Below, one piece after another: positions 1-9,662 of a DNA stretch of 64,000 bases; positions within the stretch are counted from its first letter, which is position 1, and every line of letters starts with the position of its first letter. The DNA is from Lentisphaerota bacterium (GTDB lineage Bacteria; Verrucomicrobiota; Kiritimatiellia; UBA8416; JAIOPI01). The stretch spans positions 1 to 64,000 of the forward strand of contig JAIOPI010000026.1 in the NCBI GenBank assembly GCA_021413965.1, read 5' to 3'. The translations under genes and the position numbers were made by a program. Below the pieces are notes generated by a model. The model was not told the origin of the DNA. It saw only the letters and a list, made by a program, of their open reading frames with translations, and did not search any database.

Positions 1-1614
1 GCAGCGCTTCGCCACCTCGGTGATCAGATGATAGTAGGCGTCCGAGGCGTAGTACGTGGGAAACGCGCAGTACGGGATGTCCGGCTTGACCAGCGGCTGG
101 TTCAGCGCGAGGCAGGAGTCGCACTCACAGTCGAGCGCCGCATCTGTCGGCAGCAGATTGAATTGCTTCGGGGTCTCGCCGTACAGAGCCGCCCAGGCGT
201 TCACCTTCGCCGCCAGAAAATCGATCAGACCCGCGCTGGTATAACAGGGTGTAACGCCAAGGCTGCGCTTCCCCACTTTGTCTTCCGGCCCTTCCCGTTT
301 CAGCCCCATCCAGTCGGGGTTGGCTTTCAGTGTGCTTGATGTAATGGCGCAGTTGTTGTGCGGGTAGCCGTCAAAGTCGCCTTCGCGGAATTCCTCTTTC
401 AGCAGCTTGGCCGCCTCCCCATTGTCCTTCGGCCCCTTGGCCGGAGGGACCTCTTCGTCACGTGCGAACCAGAAGCCGTTGGGAGAAGTCAGCCAGTGAT
501 TGCGCCAGAAATACAGGTAGCTCTCGGTCGGGAACGGGATCCACCGTTTGTTCTCGGGATTCCATGGGATGACCGGACTGTACTGCCGGATATCGAAACC
601 GGCATATATCCGGTTGGCCGAAGGCGTATGGCGCAGCGGCAACACCTTCAGGTTGAGGGCCTTCAGAATCGGGACCCGCGCGCCATGCGGGTCAGGATAC
701 ACCCATCGCACGCCCTGGCTCTCCAAAAAGGCCCAGGCGCTGACGAGGACGTTGCGGTAGGGCCAGGCCTTGAACACGACCTCCTTGCCGTCGACTTCCA
801 CGTTCACCGGAGACGCGGGCAGCTTGCCGGACTTCAGGTTTGCAGCCATCTCGTCGGCCGTGCCGGCCAGGCTCTTCAAATCGGCGATGCGGAAGACCGG
901 CCCGCTGTAGGTGGCCGCGGCATTGGTCGCGATCACCGGGACCGGCCGGCCCAGCATCTCGCCCAGGTAATAGCTCAGATCCCTGGCGGCCAGGGTCAAC
1001 GGGACCGCGGCGCCGTCGGGCAGGATCACCGCCTCGCGCTTCGCCCCCCAGGCTTGGAATCCGTTGATCTCAAGTTCACCGAGTGTCCACGACGCCCCCG
1101 CCGGAAGTCCCCGCGCCTCCAGCCTGAGATAGCGGACCGCCTGCGGGGGGAAACGGAAGTCCCCCTCCGCGTTGACCGCTGAAGGGCCTGGGATGATGTC
1201 CTTCCCATCGGCATCCTTCTTGCCATAGGACGCATAGACCGAGTCCATGGCAACGGCACATTCGTCGTACATCGGTGTCAGGCTGTCCGGACTCGCACCA
1301 CCCAAAACCGCCACGCGTGTCTTGACGCCCCCCCACGGGTTTGCCGGGAACCCGACATCCTGCCCTTTGTAATTCGCGTCGCCGCACCAGTAGACACGGT
1401 GGATGACGAGCGGGCTTCCCAGATCGATGGTCACGCCGGGCGTGGCCCCCTCGGTTGTTACCTGCAAGGAACACGCGGTCTCGGGCTTGCCGTCCGCCAG
1501 CATGGCGAGGGCCTTACGCGCGTCATCCCTGGCGATCCAGGTTCCCGGCAGCTGTCCGGCGGACAGCCCCAGGCCGGTTTGAAGAAGAACGATTGCGGCC
1601 AACCTGTAGCGCAT
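1..1614 (-). CDS. DUF4838 domain secreted protein (3'-truncated by window edge)
   Basis: I translated this frame by hand: it is open for 538 codons from the ATG at 1614 to the window edge, so the C-terminus lies outside. The N-terminus looks like a short signal peptide (MRYRLAAIVLLQTGLGLSAG). It is followed by a discoidin-like region (about 20-165), an alpha-glucuronidase-N-like region (about 180-270) and a DUF4838 core. The core carries a Cys motif, CECDSC, after LLPTDAALD, as in the two other DUF4838 proteins here. The start is supported by AGGAAAG upstream, which overlaps the stop of the preceding gene, so the two genes are probably co-transcribed and translationally coupled. DUF4838 proteins occur in polysaccharide utilisation loci; a glycosidase-like role is inferred, and the substrate is unknown. 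Confidence 0.82.
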   Translation of the reverse strand, partial: MRYRLAAIVLLQTGLGLSAGQLPGTWIARDDARKALAMLADGKPETACSLQVTTEGATPGVTIDLGSPLVIHRVYWCGDANYKGQDVGFPANPWGGVKTRVAVLGGASPDSLTPMYDECAVAMDSVYASYGKKDADGKDIIPGPSAVNAEGDFRFPPQAVRYLRLEARGLPAGASWTLGELEINGFQAWGAKREAVILPDGAAVPLTLAARDLSYYLGEMLGRPVPVIATNAAATYSGPVFRIADLKSLAGTADEMAANLKSGKLPASPVNVEVDGKEVVFKAWPYRNVLVSAWAFLESQGVRWVYPDPHGARVPILKALNLKVLPLRHTPSANRIYAGFDIRQYSPVIPWNPENKRWIPFPTESYLYFWRNHWLTSPNGFWFARDEEVPPAKGPKDNGEAAKLLKEEFREGDFDGYPHNNCAITSSTLKANPDWMGLKREGPEDKVGKRSLGVTPCYTSAGLIDFLAAKVNAWAALYGETPKQFNLLPTDAALDCECDSCLALNQPLVKPDIPYCAFPTYYASDAYYHLITEVAKRC

Positions 1615-1625
1615 GTATGTCTTTC

Positions 1626-4600
1626 CTAGCGTTTGAAGACGTCGATCTTCTTCACCGTCCCTATCTGATTCCACCCTTCGAGATCCGTCCAGACCGTCAT
1701 CCGCAAGCGACTGGCCTTCACCGGCGCAAACGTGTGGATCGAGACCTCCGAATCGTTATCCCTTCGATCCTCGATCAGGCGATAGCGTTCGCCGTCCCAG
1801 GACTCCAGGCTGTACCAGCGCCGGACCATCCGCCGGTCGCTCCAGACGATGCGCACCGCGTCAAACGTCGGCGCCTCTTGCTCCCACACGATCTCGAAGT
1901 GGCGCCGCCCGGCGTTGTTGCTGTCACCGGGAAAGCCGATCAGGGTGGCCCCCTTGTCCTGGGTTGCCAGGTCCTGCTTGCCGTGCACCTCCGCGTCGAA
2001 CGCTGCCAGGCGTTTGCGCTGCTGCGCCTCGGCCTTGTCCGCCTGCACAAACGGCGCGTTCATGGCCTGACTCATGGCGGCGGCGGCCTTCGCGCTCAAG
2101 GCGGCTTCACGGAACTGGATCAGGCTCCAGGTTCCCAGATTGTACTGGTGGAAATGAAAACGCGGCAGATCGGACCAGGACGTAAACTTTTCGCCGATGC
2201 CCCCGCCTTCGTTCGCCACGCGCACGAGGTTCGCGGGCCAGATGGCTCCCTCCCCCGGCGGCGTCGAGGCAAGCATCTCCAGCGGGAAGCGGGCTTCCAT
2301 CGTCCAGCCGTCAGCGGTGTAAGCCGTGTTGAAGGCGAAATTGGCGTTGGTCAGCACGTCGTGCGAGTTGACCTGCCGGATTTTGACTGGCCCCCAGGAA
2401 TATCCCGCCGAACTCACCATGGTCTGGCGGTAGTAGGGCGGCGCCTCAGGGGCAAAGAAGATCTCCACAACATCCCGGTATTCGAACTTCGTATCCTTGG
2501 CGTCCGCGGCCCGGGTCTTCTCGATCGCGGGATCCTGGCAAGCCATCCCGAGGTAGAGATAATTGGTGTCCCAGCCCATGCGGAAGCGGGTGGGGTTCTG
2601 GAGTGCAAACCGGCCCGGCTGCTCGTCGTTGACGCGCGTGGCGGCGATGCGAAAGCCCGCGAACTCCGGCGCCGTCTGCCAGACGGCGTCGTCCAGCTTG
2701 CCGTCGATGGTCGGCGCCTCGTTGAACGCATGGCAAGGATACGGACGATCCGTCTTCGTCTTCCACTGGCCGCGGACGGCGGTCCACTCCATATCGGTGC
2801 GGGCCTGTGCTACGCGCTCCTTCTCGTACCACCGGCGGGCCTTGCGGTCCGCCTCGTCGAGCAGGCCGCGCAGTTCGCCAATCGTGTCCGCGCCAATCAG
2901 GCGGGGGTCGGGAACGCTCGTGTCGATATTGTTCGCGATCGCGATCCGCTCCAGCGTCTCGTACCACCGAAGCATCGGTTCCCACGCGTCGCCATAGTAG
3001 CCGCGGAAGAAATCCTGGAGAATGGTCTCGGCGGTCTCGTCCGGGCGCCAGGTGGTGCGCGCGAAGGCGTAGAGGCCCCAGGGCCAGTGATTCTGGGGGC
3101 CCATGAGCTGGGTGGAAACCAGGCGAATGCCCACATCCTTGTAGAACTTGTTCTGGCTCACGAGGGCGCGGACGTTCGGAACGACCAGGTTCAATTCGCC
3201 GGCCGGGAGCGAGAACGTGGTGTCGGTATAGATCAGCACATAGCTCCAGATGCCGAGCGAGCCGCACTTGGGGCCCCAGGCCTTGATGTTGTCGCGATAG
3301 AAGACGTTCTGGGGGGCGTCCACCGGCAGCGGTGCCCACCAGGGGCAGATGTCCACCAGGGTGTTGTCCGGGAGTTCCCCGATTGTCTGGGGCGCACGCT
3401 CATGATTGGTGTAGGCCAGCGTCTTCAGGAAAAGCTCCGGATGGGTCTTCTTCAGTCGCTCCGCAAGGGCGTTGATCAGATAAAAGTGACGGTCCGCATA
3501 ATTCCATGTGGCGGTGGATTCCTCGGCGCCGTCCGGACTCAGCCGCTCGGGTTTGCCGAACAGCTTCTCGCAGTTCGGACATTCACAAAAGCTGGGCGCA
3601 TCGTTCGGGTGGACGCTGAAGCCCTGCAGGAGGGGTTGCTTTTTCTCCAGGCGATCCTTAAGCGTGTCCTCCATCTTCTGCAGAATGAATTCAAGGACGG
3701 CGGGGTTGGAGAGGCATGGCACCGTGCTTCCCCCGCGCCGATAGGGACCGCTCCACCACTCGGGATGCGCTTTTACCTGCCCGTCGAAGATTTCCCCCAT
3801 GGTGTGGGCCCAGCCAAAGCCACAGTTGAAGCGCGGAATGGTCCCGATCGGGCAGCCGGTCCAGTTCCACCCCATGGTCAGGCGGTGCCGCATGAAGTAG
3901 GCGGACGACTCATCCTGCGGGACGCCGGTCATGCCGCCGGCCATGAAACCGCGCGCGCTGAAGGGCGGGCGATACGCGATGGGCAGAACCGATAAATCGA
4001 GTTCTTTGCACATCGGCACGACTTCCCCATGGGGGTCGGGATACAGCCAGCGCACGCCCTGGCTGTGCAGGAACTCGTAGGCCCCGAACATGACCGCCCG
4101 CGGCGTGGGGCCAGAAATCCGGATCTCGTCGCCCTCGCGTACGACCGACACATCGTCCAGATTCTTTGGATCCGGTTCGGGTGCAGGGACTTGCTCATCT
4201 GGTGGGGTCACCAGACGCAAGCGGAGCCCGGTCCGCCCGGCCGCCTGTTCGGTCGCCACCAGGTCCACAGGGGCGTTGAGCATGCGCGTGAGGTAATGCT
4301 GCAGATCTTCGGCGGCAACCTTGATCGCACTGAAGGGCGCGGGCGAACCGTCTTTGCCCGTGATGAACCGGCCGTCCACGACCACGGCGAGGCGCTTGGC
4401 CGGATCCACGTCCTGCGTCGCCCCCTGGATATCCATCTCGGCGATGGCCCAGGGCAGGCCGGCGCCGTTCGGTCCGATTTCCAGCTTCACGAAGCGGCCC
4501 TTGACGGGGGCGAACCGAAGGCACACGTACGCCTCCACCGTGGTGTCCTGGTCGTCCGGCGCCGCGCCGTCATCCAGGGCCCGCGAACGGGAACTCCCCA

Positions 4601-4928
4601 CCCGCTGGAGCGTCTCGGCCGTTTCGCCGACAGACACCTGAAGCGACCGCGGGAATTTCGAAACATCGCGTCCAGACGTGAGGAAGATCCGACAGACGTG
4701 GACGCTCTTCCCGAGGTCGATCAGCACCGCCATGCCGGGCACCTGCGGCCCGTCACTCTCCCACGCGGTATCGAGATTGTTATCCACCGCCAGCGTAAGC
4801 GCCCCGGCATTGGCGCCAGAGAACGTCCACCTTGACGCATCCAGCTCTCCGGCCACGGCGGCGCCCCCGCCCACCAGCATGGCGGCCGCGGTCGCACAAG
4901 CCATTTTTGCCACTCGCTCGCGAATCAT
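1626..4928 (-). CDS. DUF4838 protein with discoidin-like and CBM9-like modules
   Basis: About 1,100 residues. The longer frame opens at 5045, but I place the start at the second of two adjacent ATGs (4928), because AGGGGG lies about 5 nt upstream and a good signal peptide follows (MIRERVAKMACATAAAM...AVA). Visible order: F5/8C-like module (about 30-140), glucuronidase-N-like region (about 190-270), DUF4838 core (about 320-610) with a CECPNC motif after HPNDAPSF, a CBM9-like module opening with APTIDGKLDDAVW (about 735-930), and a terminal discoidin-like region. It is probably exported and acts on or binds polysaccharide. It is first in a two-gene minus-strand operon and is divergent from the GntR-type regulator, which makes it a likely target of that regulator (inference). 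Confidence 0.85.
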   Translation of the reverse strand: MIRERVAKMACATAAAMLVGGGAAVAGELDASRWTFSGANAGALTLAVDNNLDTAWESDGPQVPGMAVLIDLGKSVHVCRIFLTSGRDVSKFPRSLQVSVGETAETLQRVGSSRSRALDDGAAPDDQDTTVEAYVCLRFAPVKGRFVKLEIGPNGAGLPWAIAEMDIQGATQDVDPAKRLAVVVDGRFITGKDGSPAPFSAIKVAAEDLQHYLTRMLNAPVDLVATEQAAGRTGLRLRLVTPPDEQVPAPEPDPKNLDDVSVVREGDEIRISGPTPRAVMFGAYEFLHSQGVRWLYPDPHGEVVPMCKELDLSVLPIAYRPPFSARGFMAGGMTGVPQDESSAYFMRHRLTMGWNWTGCPIGTIPRFNCGFGWAHTMGEIFDGQVKAHPEWWSGPYRRGGSTVPCLSNPAVLEFILQKMEDTLKDRLEKKQPLLQGFSVHPNDAPSFCECPNCEKLFGKPERLSPDGAEESTATWNYADRHFYLINALAERLKKTHPELFLKTLAYTNHERAPQTIGELPDNTLVDICPWWAPLPVDAPQNVFYRDNIKAWGPKCGSLGIWSYVLIYTDTTFSLPAGELNLVVPNVRALVSQNKFYKDVGIRLVSTQLMGPQNHWPWGLYAFARTTWRPDETAETILQDFFRGYYGDAWEPMLRWYETLERIAIANNIDTSVPDPRLIGADTIGELRGLLDEADRKARRWYEKERVAQARTDMEWTAVRGQWKTKTDRPYPCHAFNEAPTIDGKLDDAVWQTAPEFAGFRIAATRVNDEQPGRFALQNPTRFRMGWDTNYLYLGMACQDPAIEKTRAADAKDTKFEYRDVVEIFFAPEAPPYYRQTMVSSAGYSWGPVKIRQVNSHDVLTNANFAFNTAYTADGWTMEARFPLEMLASTPPGEGAIWPANLVRVANEGGGIGEKFTSWSDLPRFHFHQYNLGTWSLIQFREAALSAKAAAAMSQAMNAPFVQADKAEAQQRKRLAAFDAEVHGKQDLATQDKGATLIGFPGDSNNAGRRHFEIVWEQEAPTFDAVRIVWSDRRMVRRWYSLESWDGERYRLIEDRRDNDSEVSIHTFAPVKASRLRMTVWTDLEGWNQIGTVKKIDVFKR

Positions 4929-5032
4929 CATGGCCCCCTGTTCCGGTTTAACGGTGCGGCCTGCTGGGAGTCTCCAACGGGCGTCCCGAGCTCCAAAAAT
5001 CGTGAAAGTTTGGCATTGACCATCACAGGGAC

Positions 5033-5044
5033 AGTATAGCATCA
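5033..5044 (-). promoter_or_regulatory. Candidate extended -10 promoter for the DUF4838 operon
   Basis: On the minus strand the divergent spacer reads TGCTATACT, a TGn-extended -10 (TATACT at 5038-5033). No clear -35 is visible. Transcription from here would give a leader of roughly 95 nt before the ATG at 4928. The same short spacer must also hold the promoter of the divergent regulator. Confidence 0.3.
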
Positions 5045-5051
5045 TAACAAT

Positions 5052-6575
5052 ATGTCGAGGGAAAAAACTACTGGACGCGAAGATTCGGGATCAATCACGC
5101 TCGAAAGCGCGATGCCTCCCAAAGAATCCAGAGATGAATTGGCGTCCGCGTTTTCCCGCCTAGGCAAGCGCGAGACCATCATGGCCGACATCCGCCAGCA
5201 AATTGCCGACGGGCAACTCAAACCCGGCGACCAACTGCTCTCCGTCGGCGCCATGCGTGATCGCTATGGGGTTAGTCACCAGACGGCCGCCTTCGCGATG
5301 GCCGGTCTGGTCCGGGAAGGTGTCATCCGCTCGCTCCCGCGCAAGGGCTACTTTGTGGCTGGGCGGCTCGACGCGCCCGCCTTGGGCAGCGCGGTGGGGG
5401 CCCACGTCGCACAACCGGTCTTCGACGCCGCGGACAAGATGTCCCACATGTTCTCCTTCCGCCACCGTACGACCACGCTCAGCTTGTACGTGATGGACAA
5501 CCTTCCCGAGCATGTGCTGGCCTGGCGCGCCGCCCTGGCCGCGTTCGAGCGCCGCAACCCGCTCCTCCGCGTGACGCCGATCTTCCCGAACGAGGGCGGG
5601 CTGTCCGATGTGCTGCAGCGGCGGAACGTGGACATCGTGCACTGGCCGCACGACGACTTGAAGCACACCTACCCCGACCGCTGGCTGCCCTGCGACGGTC
5701 TCGAAAGCGCCGGCATGGCGGCGGGGGACGTGCTGCCCATCGTCAACGCCATCCGGGACCGCGACCATGGTCTCGTTGGCGCACCGATGAGCCTGACGAC
5801 GCGCTACCTCTATGTGAATCTGGATCTCTATCGCCGCTTCCGGTCAGGCGACGTGACCCTGGCCACCCCGGACGCGATCCTGGACGCGGCGCTGGAATTC
5901 GAGCGTTCGGCGGCGGGGCCTGACGAGTTCGGGCTCTGGCCGGACAAACTCTTCGAGGATCTGGTGCTGCTGGAGGCGGTCGAGATGAAGCCGGGAGGCC
6001 GTTTTCAGTTGAACGCCGATCGTCTGCGGCAACTGATTCCGCGCCTGGCGCCGTTGCGACGTGTTGGCATGCCGCCGCCGCTCTCGGCCCTGAATCAGAT
6101 CGAGCAGTTCCGCCGCAAGCGGGCCTTGTTCTGCTGGCAGTTCAGTTTCAATGCGCCGGCCTTCGACCTTGTGCCGGACCTGAACTGGGCCGCCCTGGCT
6201 CCGCCCAGTCAGCAGGCCGCGTCCACGGAAGCGTACCTGACCGTGCTGGCCATTGATCGGCAGACTGACTTCCCCGAGGAGTGCCGGGAACTGGTTCGCT
6301 ATCTGTGCAGCGAACCCGTGATGGCCCAGCTTGCCCGGCCGCCGGCTCTGTTGCCGGTGCGCCGAGGTGTGCTGGACCGCTGGAGCGGCTCCCCCCGCAT
6401 CACGCGTGCGTCAGTCGAGGAGATTGCACGCCGGTTCAGTGCGTTTTGGCCGGTCATGGATCACGCCGCCTGGGATCGCGTGGATACCTGCGGATACCGG
6501 TTCGTGGACGGCAGCCTGAGCGCCGACGCGCTCCTGGAGGCGTTGCAGCCGCCGGGCGAAGGAATTGCGGGCTAA
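5052..6575 (+). CDS. GntR-family regulator fused to a solute-binding-protein-like domain
   Basis: 507 residues. Residues about 38-104 form a GntR-type winged helix (IMADIRQQIADGQLKPGDQL, then RYGVSHQTAAFAMAGLVREG, ending RKGYFV). After a linker, residues about 135-500 resemble a type 1 extracellular solute-binding protein (MalE-like): an opening beta-strand with a helix (FERRNPLLRVTPIF), a DVLQRRNVDIVHW segment, and a hinge-like GLVGAPMSLTTRYLYVNLDL. There is no signal peptide, so the protein should be cytoplasmic, with the sugar-binding fold acting as an effector sensor (inference). GntR regulators usually carry FadR, UTRA, MocR or LacI-like effector domains. It is divergent from the DUF4838 operon. 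The start could also be the ATG at 5112; neither has a strong ribosome-binding site. Confidence 0.85.
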   Translation: MSREKTTGREDSGSITLESAMPPKESRDELASAFSRLGKRETIMADIRQQIADGQLKPGDQLLSVGAMRDRYGVSHQTAAFAMAGLVREGVIRSLPRKGYFVAGRLDAPALGSAVGAHVAQPVFDAADKMSHMFSFRHRTTTLSLYVMDNLPEHVLAWRAALAAFERRNPLLRVTPIFPNEGGLSDVLQRRNVDIVHWPHDDLKHTYPDRWLPCDGLESAGMAAGDVLPIVNAIRDRDHGLVGAPMSLTTRYLYVNLDLYRRFRSGDVTLATPDAILDAALEFERSAAGPDEFGLWPDKLFEDLVLLEAVEMKPGGRFQLNADRLRQLIPRLAPLRRVGMPPPLSALNQIEQFRRKRALFCWQFSFNAPAFDLVPDLNWAALAPPSQQAASTEAYLTVLAIDRQTDFPEECRELVRYLCSEPVMAQLARPPALLPVRRGVLDRWSGSPRITRASVEEIARRFSAFWPVMDHAAWDRVDTCGYRFVDGSLSADALLEALQPPGEGIAG

Positions 6576-6602
6576 AACGTACCAAAGAACGGCAGCGAAA
6601 CC

Positions 6603-7127
6603 ATGGTTGTGCAAGAAACTGAGCAGAGGATGAAACTGAACCGAATGATGGGCGGCGCGCTGATGGTCGCGAGTCTGTGCTGCACCTTGGCGGCCTTCGC
6701 TGGGTTGGAGGTCAAGACCGAAACGGAAAACCTGGTCGGAAGTCGGCTGATCGGGACGTGGAAAACGCATGTTTCGCTCTCCGAGCGCCTGCAGGGCCAT
6801 GCAAGCCGCGAGGAAACGGTTGTCTTTGTGGAAGACAAGGCCGTTGCGGGCAGGGTGCCGGACGTCTATGCGAAGATCCTCAAACAGAAGCCGGTCTACC
6901 TCGCCGGCATGATGACCAGAAATGGCAACGCGCACCCGTTCCTCCTGACAGAGTGGAATGGCAATCCATACCTATTCTACTTCAGCGAGAAGAACGGTGA
7001 CCCGATGGGTGACAGTGAATCGTTCAACCTCGTTATAGCCGTAGCCAAAGACAAGGGGATGGATCTGCTCTTCATTGGAGGAGACTTCAACAACCAACCC
7101 TTCTCCGCGTTTGAGAGAGTCGAATAG
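6603..7127 (+). CDS. Small secreted protein of unknown function
   Basis: Up to 174 residues. A signal peptide is visible from the internal Met at 6630 (MKLNRMMGGALMVASLCCTL...AFAG), so the true start may be 6630 rather than 6603. The mature part begins with a GSRLIGTWKTHVSL segment that recalls small lipocalin-like beta-barrels, but no family is recognised with confidence. It lies between the regulator and a GH36-like gene, and its reading frame is the same as that of the downstream enzyme, from which it is separated by TAG plus 27 nt. Confidence 0.6.
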   Translation: MVVQETEQRMKLNRMMGGALMVASLCCTLAAFAGLEVKTETENLVGSRLIGTWKTHVSLSERLQGHASREETVVFVEDKAVAGRVPDVYAKILKQKPVYLAGMMTRNGNAHPFLLTEWNGNPYLFYFSEKNGDPMGDSESFNLVIAVAKDKGMDLLFIGGDFNNQPFSAFERVE

Positions 7128-7154
7128 AAATGCAAGGACAACGAGGATTTCCTG

Positions 7155-9611
7155 GTGAACGCTGACCGCAAACCGGCACGCCGAGCCCATTCGGGGCTCC
7201 CCTGCCGCCTTGACGATGCGGGCGCTCCCGACCTGCTCGTCACGGCGCTGGGCCCGGTGCGCACGCCTCTGGAACAGGCCCGCTACAGCCCCGGCACCGA
7301 TCAGGTTACCCCTCGCTCAGGCCGGATCATCCGCAACTACTTCGTGCAACATCTGGACGTGCCGCATGCCCGTCCACTCGACACGCGCCCCTCACCCAAT
7401 CCGCCCACGGGCTGGTGCTCGTGGGGCTACTATTGCCGCGACATCACGCCGGGCGAGGTGCTGGCCAACGCCCGCTGGATCGCCGAGAACATGCGTGAGT
7501 ATGGCTGGAATCTCGTCCTGCTGGACGATGGCTGGCAAGCGAACGGGCGGGACTGGTCGGGGCTTCGGGAGACATTTCCGCGCGGCATGAAATGGCTCGC
7601 GGACGAAATCAAGAAGCTGGGACTGATCCCCGGCATATGGCTCTGCCCGCATGGACAGGACAACGCCGAACTCGTCCGCTCCAGCGGTTGCTTTCTGCTC
7701 AAGCCGGACGGCAAGTCCGTGACGGGAACCTTCTGCGGTCCGTACACGGTGGATCCCTCCAAGCCGGAAACCTTCCGCTACCTTCGCGAGCTCAGCCGGA
7801 CCGTCACCCGCGACTGGGGGTACGGCTACCTGAAACTGGATGGCATTCCCTCGCTGGAGGAGGCCTATCGGCAGCATCAAAAGGCCTTTGCCGATCCGTC
7901 CAAGCCGTGGGTTGCCGCCCTGCGCGACACCTATCAGGCTCTGCGCGCTGGGGCCGGCAAGAACGTCTTCCTCGCGGGCTGTTCGGGGCTGCCACTGACG
8001 CCGGCTGGCATCTTCAACGCCCAGCGGACCGGATCCGACGTGGATGCCGAGTGGCGCGCGTTCGCCAACGCGGTGGACGCCACGATGCGCGGGCTCCACC
8101 TGAACCGCATCGTCTGGCACAGCGATCCAGACTATGGCCTGCTCCGGTCGCCCCTCACCTTCGGCATGGCTCAGGCGTGGGTGACGTTGCTCGGACTGAC
8201 CGGGCAACACCAGCTCTTCGGCGATCGCCTCCCCGACCTCGCTCCCGACCGCGTGCGCCTGATGAAAAAGGTCTCGCCGCCGGCCCCGATCATGCCGTTT
8301 GACCTGTTCCCCGCCCAGCGCCAGAAGTCCACGTTCGCGTTAAAGATCAATCGCCTCGGGCGTGCTTACGACGTGGTCGGCGTTTTCAACTACGACGAGA
8401 GCAAGCAACGCGTGGCGCGTCTGGATTTCCAGCAACTCGGACTCGATCCTGCCCGGCGCCACCACGTGTACGACTTCTGGAACGAGGACTACCTGGGGCT
8501 GTGCGAGGCCGGCGTCTTCCTGGAGGTGCCCCCGGCCGCTTGCCGCGTCGTCACGCTCTATCCCGAGGACGCCCTGCCGGTCCTGCTTTCCACCAGCCGC
8601 CATATCACGCAGGGGTGGCCCGACCTCGAGCAATTTTCGGTCAATCGCCGCGCGACCGTCCTGAAGGGCGCGAGCCGCGTCATCGCCGGCGAACCCTACA
8701 CCCTCACGTTCGGCCTGCCCAACGACGGCGCCCACACGTTCGTCCTGAGCCGGATCCGCGTGGGCGGCAAACCTCCCGTGGTTGTCACGCAGGGCCGCGG
8801 CGTGGCCCGCGCGACCTGGACGCCAGCCGCCACCGAATGCGTGGAGTGGGAAGCGCGCTTCCGCCGGCAGAAGATCGTGCTGCCCCTCCAACTCGGCTCC
8901 TATCCCTACATGCTGGGTGCGCGGGATCTGGATCCCTGGACGGTGGAGGTGTTCTGGGTCAGTTTCGGATCACCGGCCGGGTTCCATGTGCGCCAAAACG
9001 GCCGCCAGATCGGGCAGACCTTCGCCACGCGCTTCCGCGTGGGCGGGTTGAAATATGGCAGCAGGCACACGTTCGAGATCGGCGTGGCCGATCGCGATGG
9101 CCGCCAGGGCGCGCGCACCGGGCGGATCGATGTGGTGGTGGGCGCGACGCTGCCGAACGTTCTGCACCTTTCCGATCTCGCCTGGACCTCGGCGACGTCG
9201 GGCTATCTGCACGCGAAAGCCGACAAGAGCGTCGGGGGCGCGGGTTTGAGCGTGGGCGGCCGGCGCTATGCCAAGGGGATCGGCACGCACCCGTCCTCAC
9301 GGATCGTGTACGACCTCAAGGGCCTGTTCACGCGCTTGCGCGGCGCCTATGGCATCGAAGACCAGAACGGCATTCCGGCCGACAAGCCGCACGCGCAGAG
9401 CGGCCAGGCCCGGTTCGCGATCCGCGCAGACGGCCGCGAACTTCTGCCTTGGGCGCGGCGGGTCCACGGCCAGCGCGCCGTGCCGTTCGCGCTCGATGTG
9501 CGCGGCGTGCGGAAGCTGGAACTTTGCGTGGAGCCGCCGGAAGGCGTGGCCGTCAACCTGGCGCCGCACGCCAACTGGCTGGATCTGAATGTTTCCTGGG
9601 GCGGAGGTTGA
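7155..9611 (+). CDS. GH36/GH27-like alpha-galactosidase with C-terminal NPCBM domain
   Basis: 818 residues from a GTG start with GAGG upstream. The catalytic barrel runs from about 83 to 400: PPTGWCSWGYYC, then LVLLDDGWQ, PGIWLCPHG, YLKLDG (nucleophile candidate Asp229) and TGSDVDAEW (acid/base candidate Asp295). A beta-rich region follows. Residues about 685-817 are an NPCBM-type module (GGRRYAKGIGTHPSSRIVYD). The family hydrolyses alpha-galactosides or related sugars. There is no signal peptide, and the N-terminal beta-domain usual in GH36 is almost absent, so the enzyme is either a short form or has lost its 5' end. In-frame sequence upstream is closed by the TAG of the preceding gene. Confidence 0.8.
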   Translation: MNADRKPARRAHSGLPCRLDDAGAPDLLVTALGPVRTPLEQARYSPGTDQVTPRSGRIIRNYFVQHLDVPHARPLDTRPSPNPPTGWCSWGYYCRDITPGEVLANARWIAENMREYGWNLVLLDDGWQANGRDWSGLRETFPRGMKWLADEIKKLGLIPGIWLCPHGQDNAELVRSSGCFLLKPDGKSVTGTFCGPYTVDPSKPETFRYLRELSRTVTRDWGYGYLKLDGIPSLEEAYRQHQKAFADPSKPWVAALRDTYQALRAGAGKNVFLAGCSGLPLTPAGIFNAQRTGSDVDAEWRAFANAVDATMRGLHLNRIVWHSDPDYGLLRSPLTFGMAQAWVTLLGLTGQHQLFGDRLPDLAPDRVRLMKKVSPPAPIMPFDLFPAQRQKSTFALKINRLGRAYDVVGVFNYDESKQRVARLDFQQLGLDPARRHHVYDFWNEDYLGLCEAGVFLEVPPAACRVVTLYPEDALPVLLSTSRHITQGWPDLEQFSVNRRATVLKGASRVIAGEPYTLTFGLPNDGAHTFVLSRIRVGGKPPVVVTQGRGVARATWTPAATECVEWEARFRRQKIVLPLQLGSYPYMLGARDLDPWTVEVFWVSFGSPAGFHVRQNGRQIGQTFATRFRVGGLKYGSRHTFEIGVADRDGRQGARTGRIDVVVGATLPNVLHLSDLAWTSATSGYLHAKADKSVGGAGLSVGGRRYAKGIGTHPSSRIVYDLKGLFTRLRGAYGIEDQNGIPADKPHAQSGQARFAIRADGRELLPWARRVHGQRAVPFALDVRGVRKLELCVEPPEGVAVNLAPHANWLDLNVSWGGG

Positions 9612-9662
9612 GCGACCGCAGGCGTGACAAGTGTTAGGAGCGAGCAACAAGGAGAAGGCGCA

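Noticed and set aside
1455-3995. 846-codon open frame on the plus strand
   Set aside because: It overlaps the DUF4838 gene on the opposite strand; its translation has no domains, and its openness comes from GC-rich third positions.
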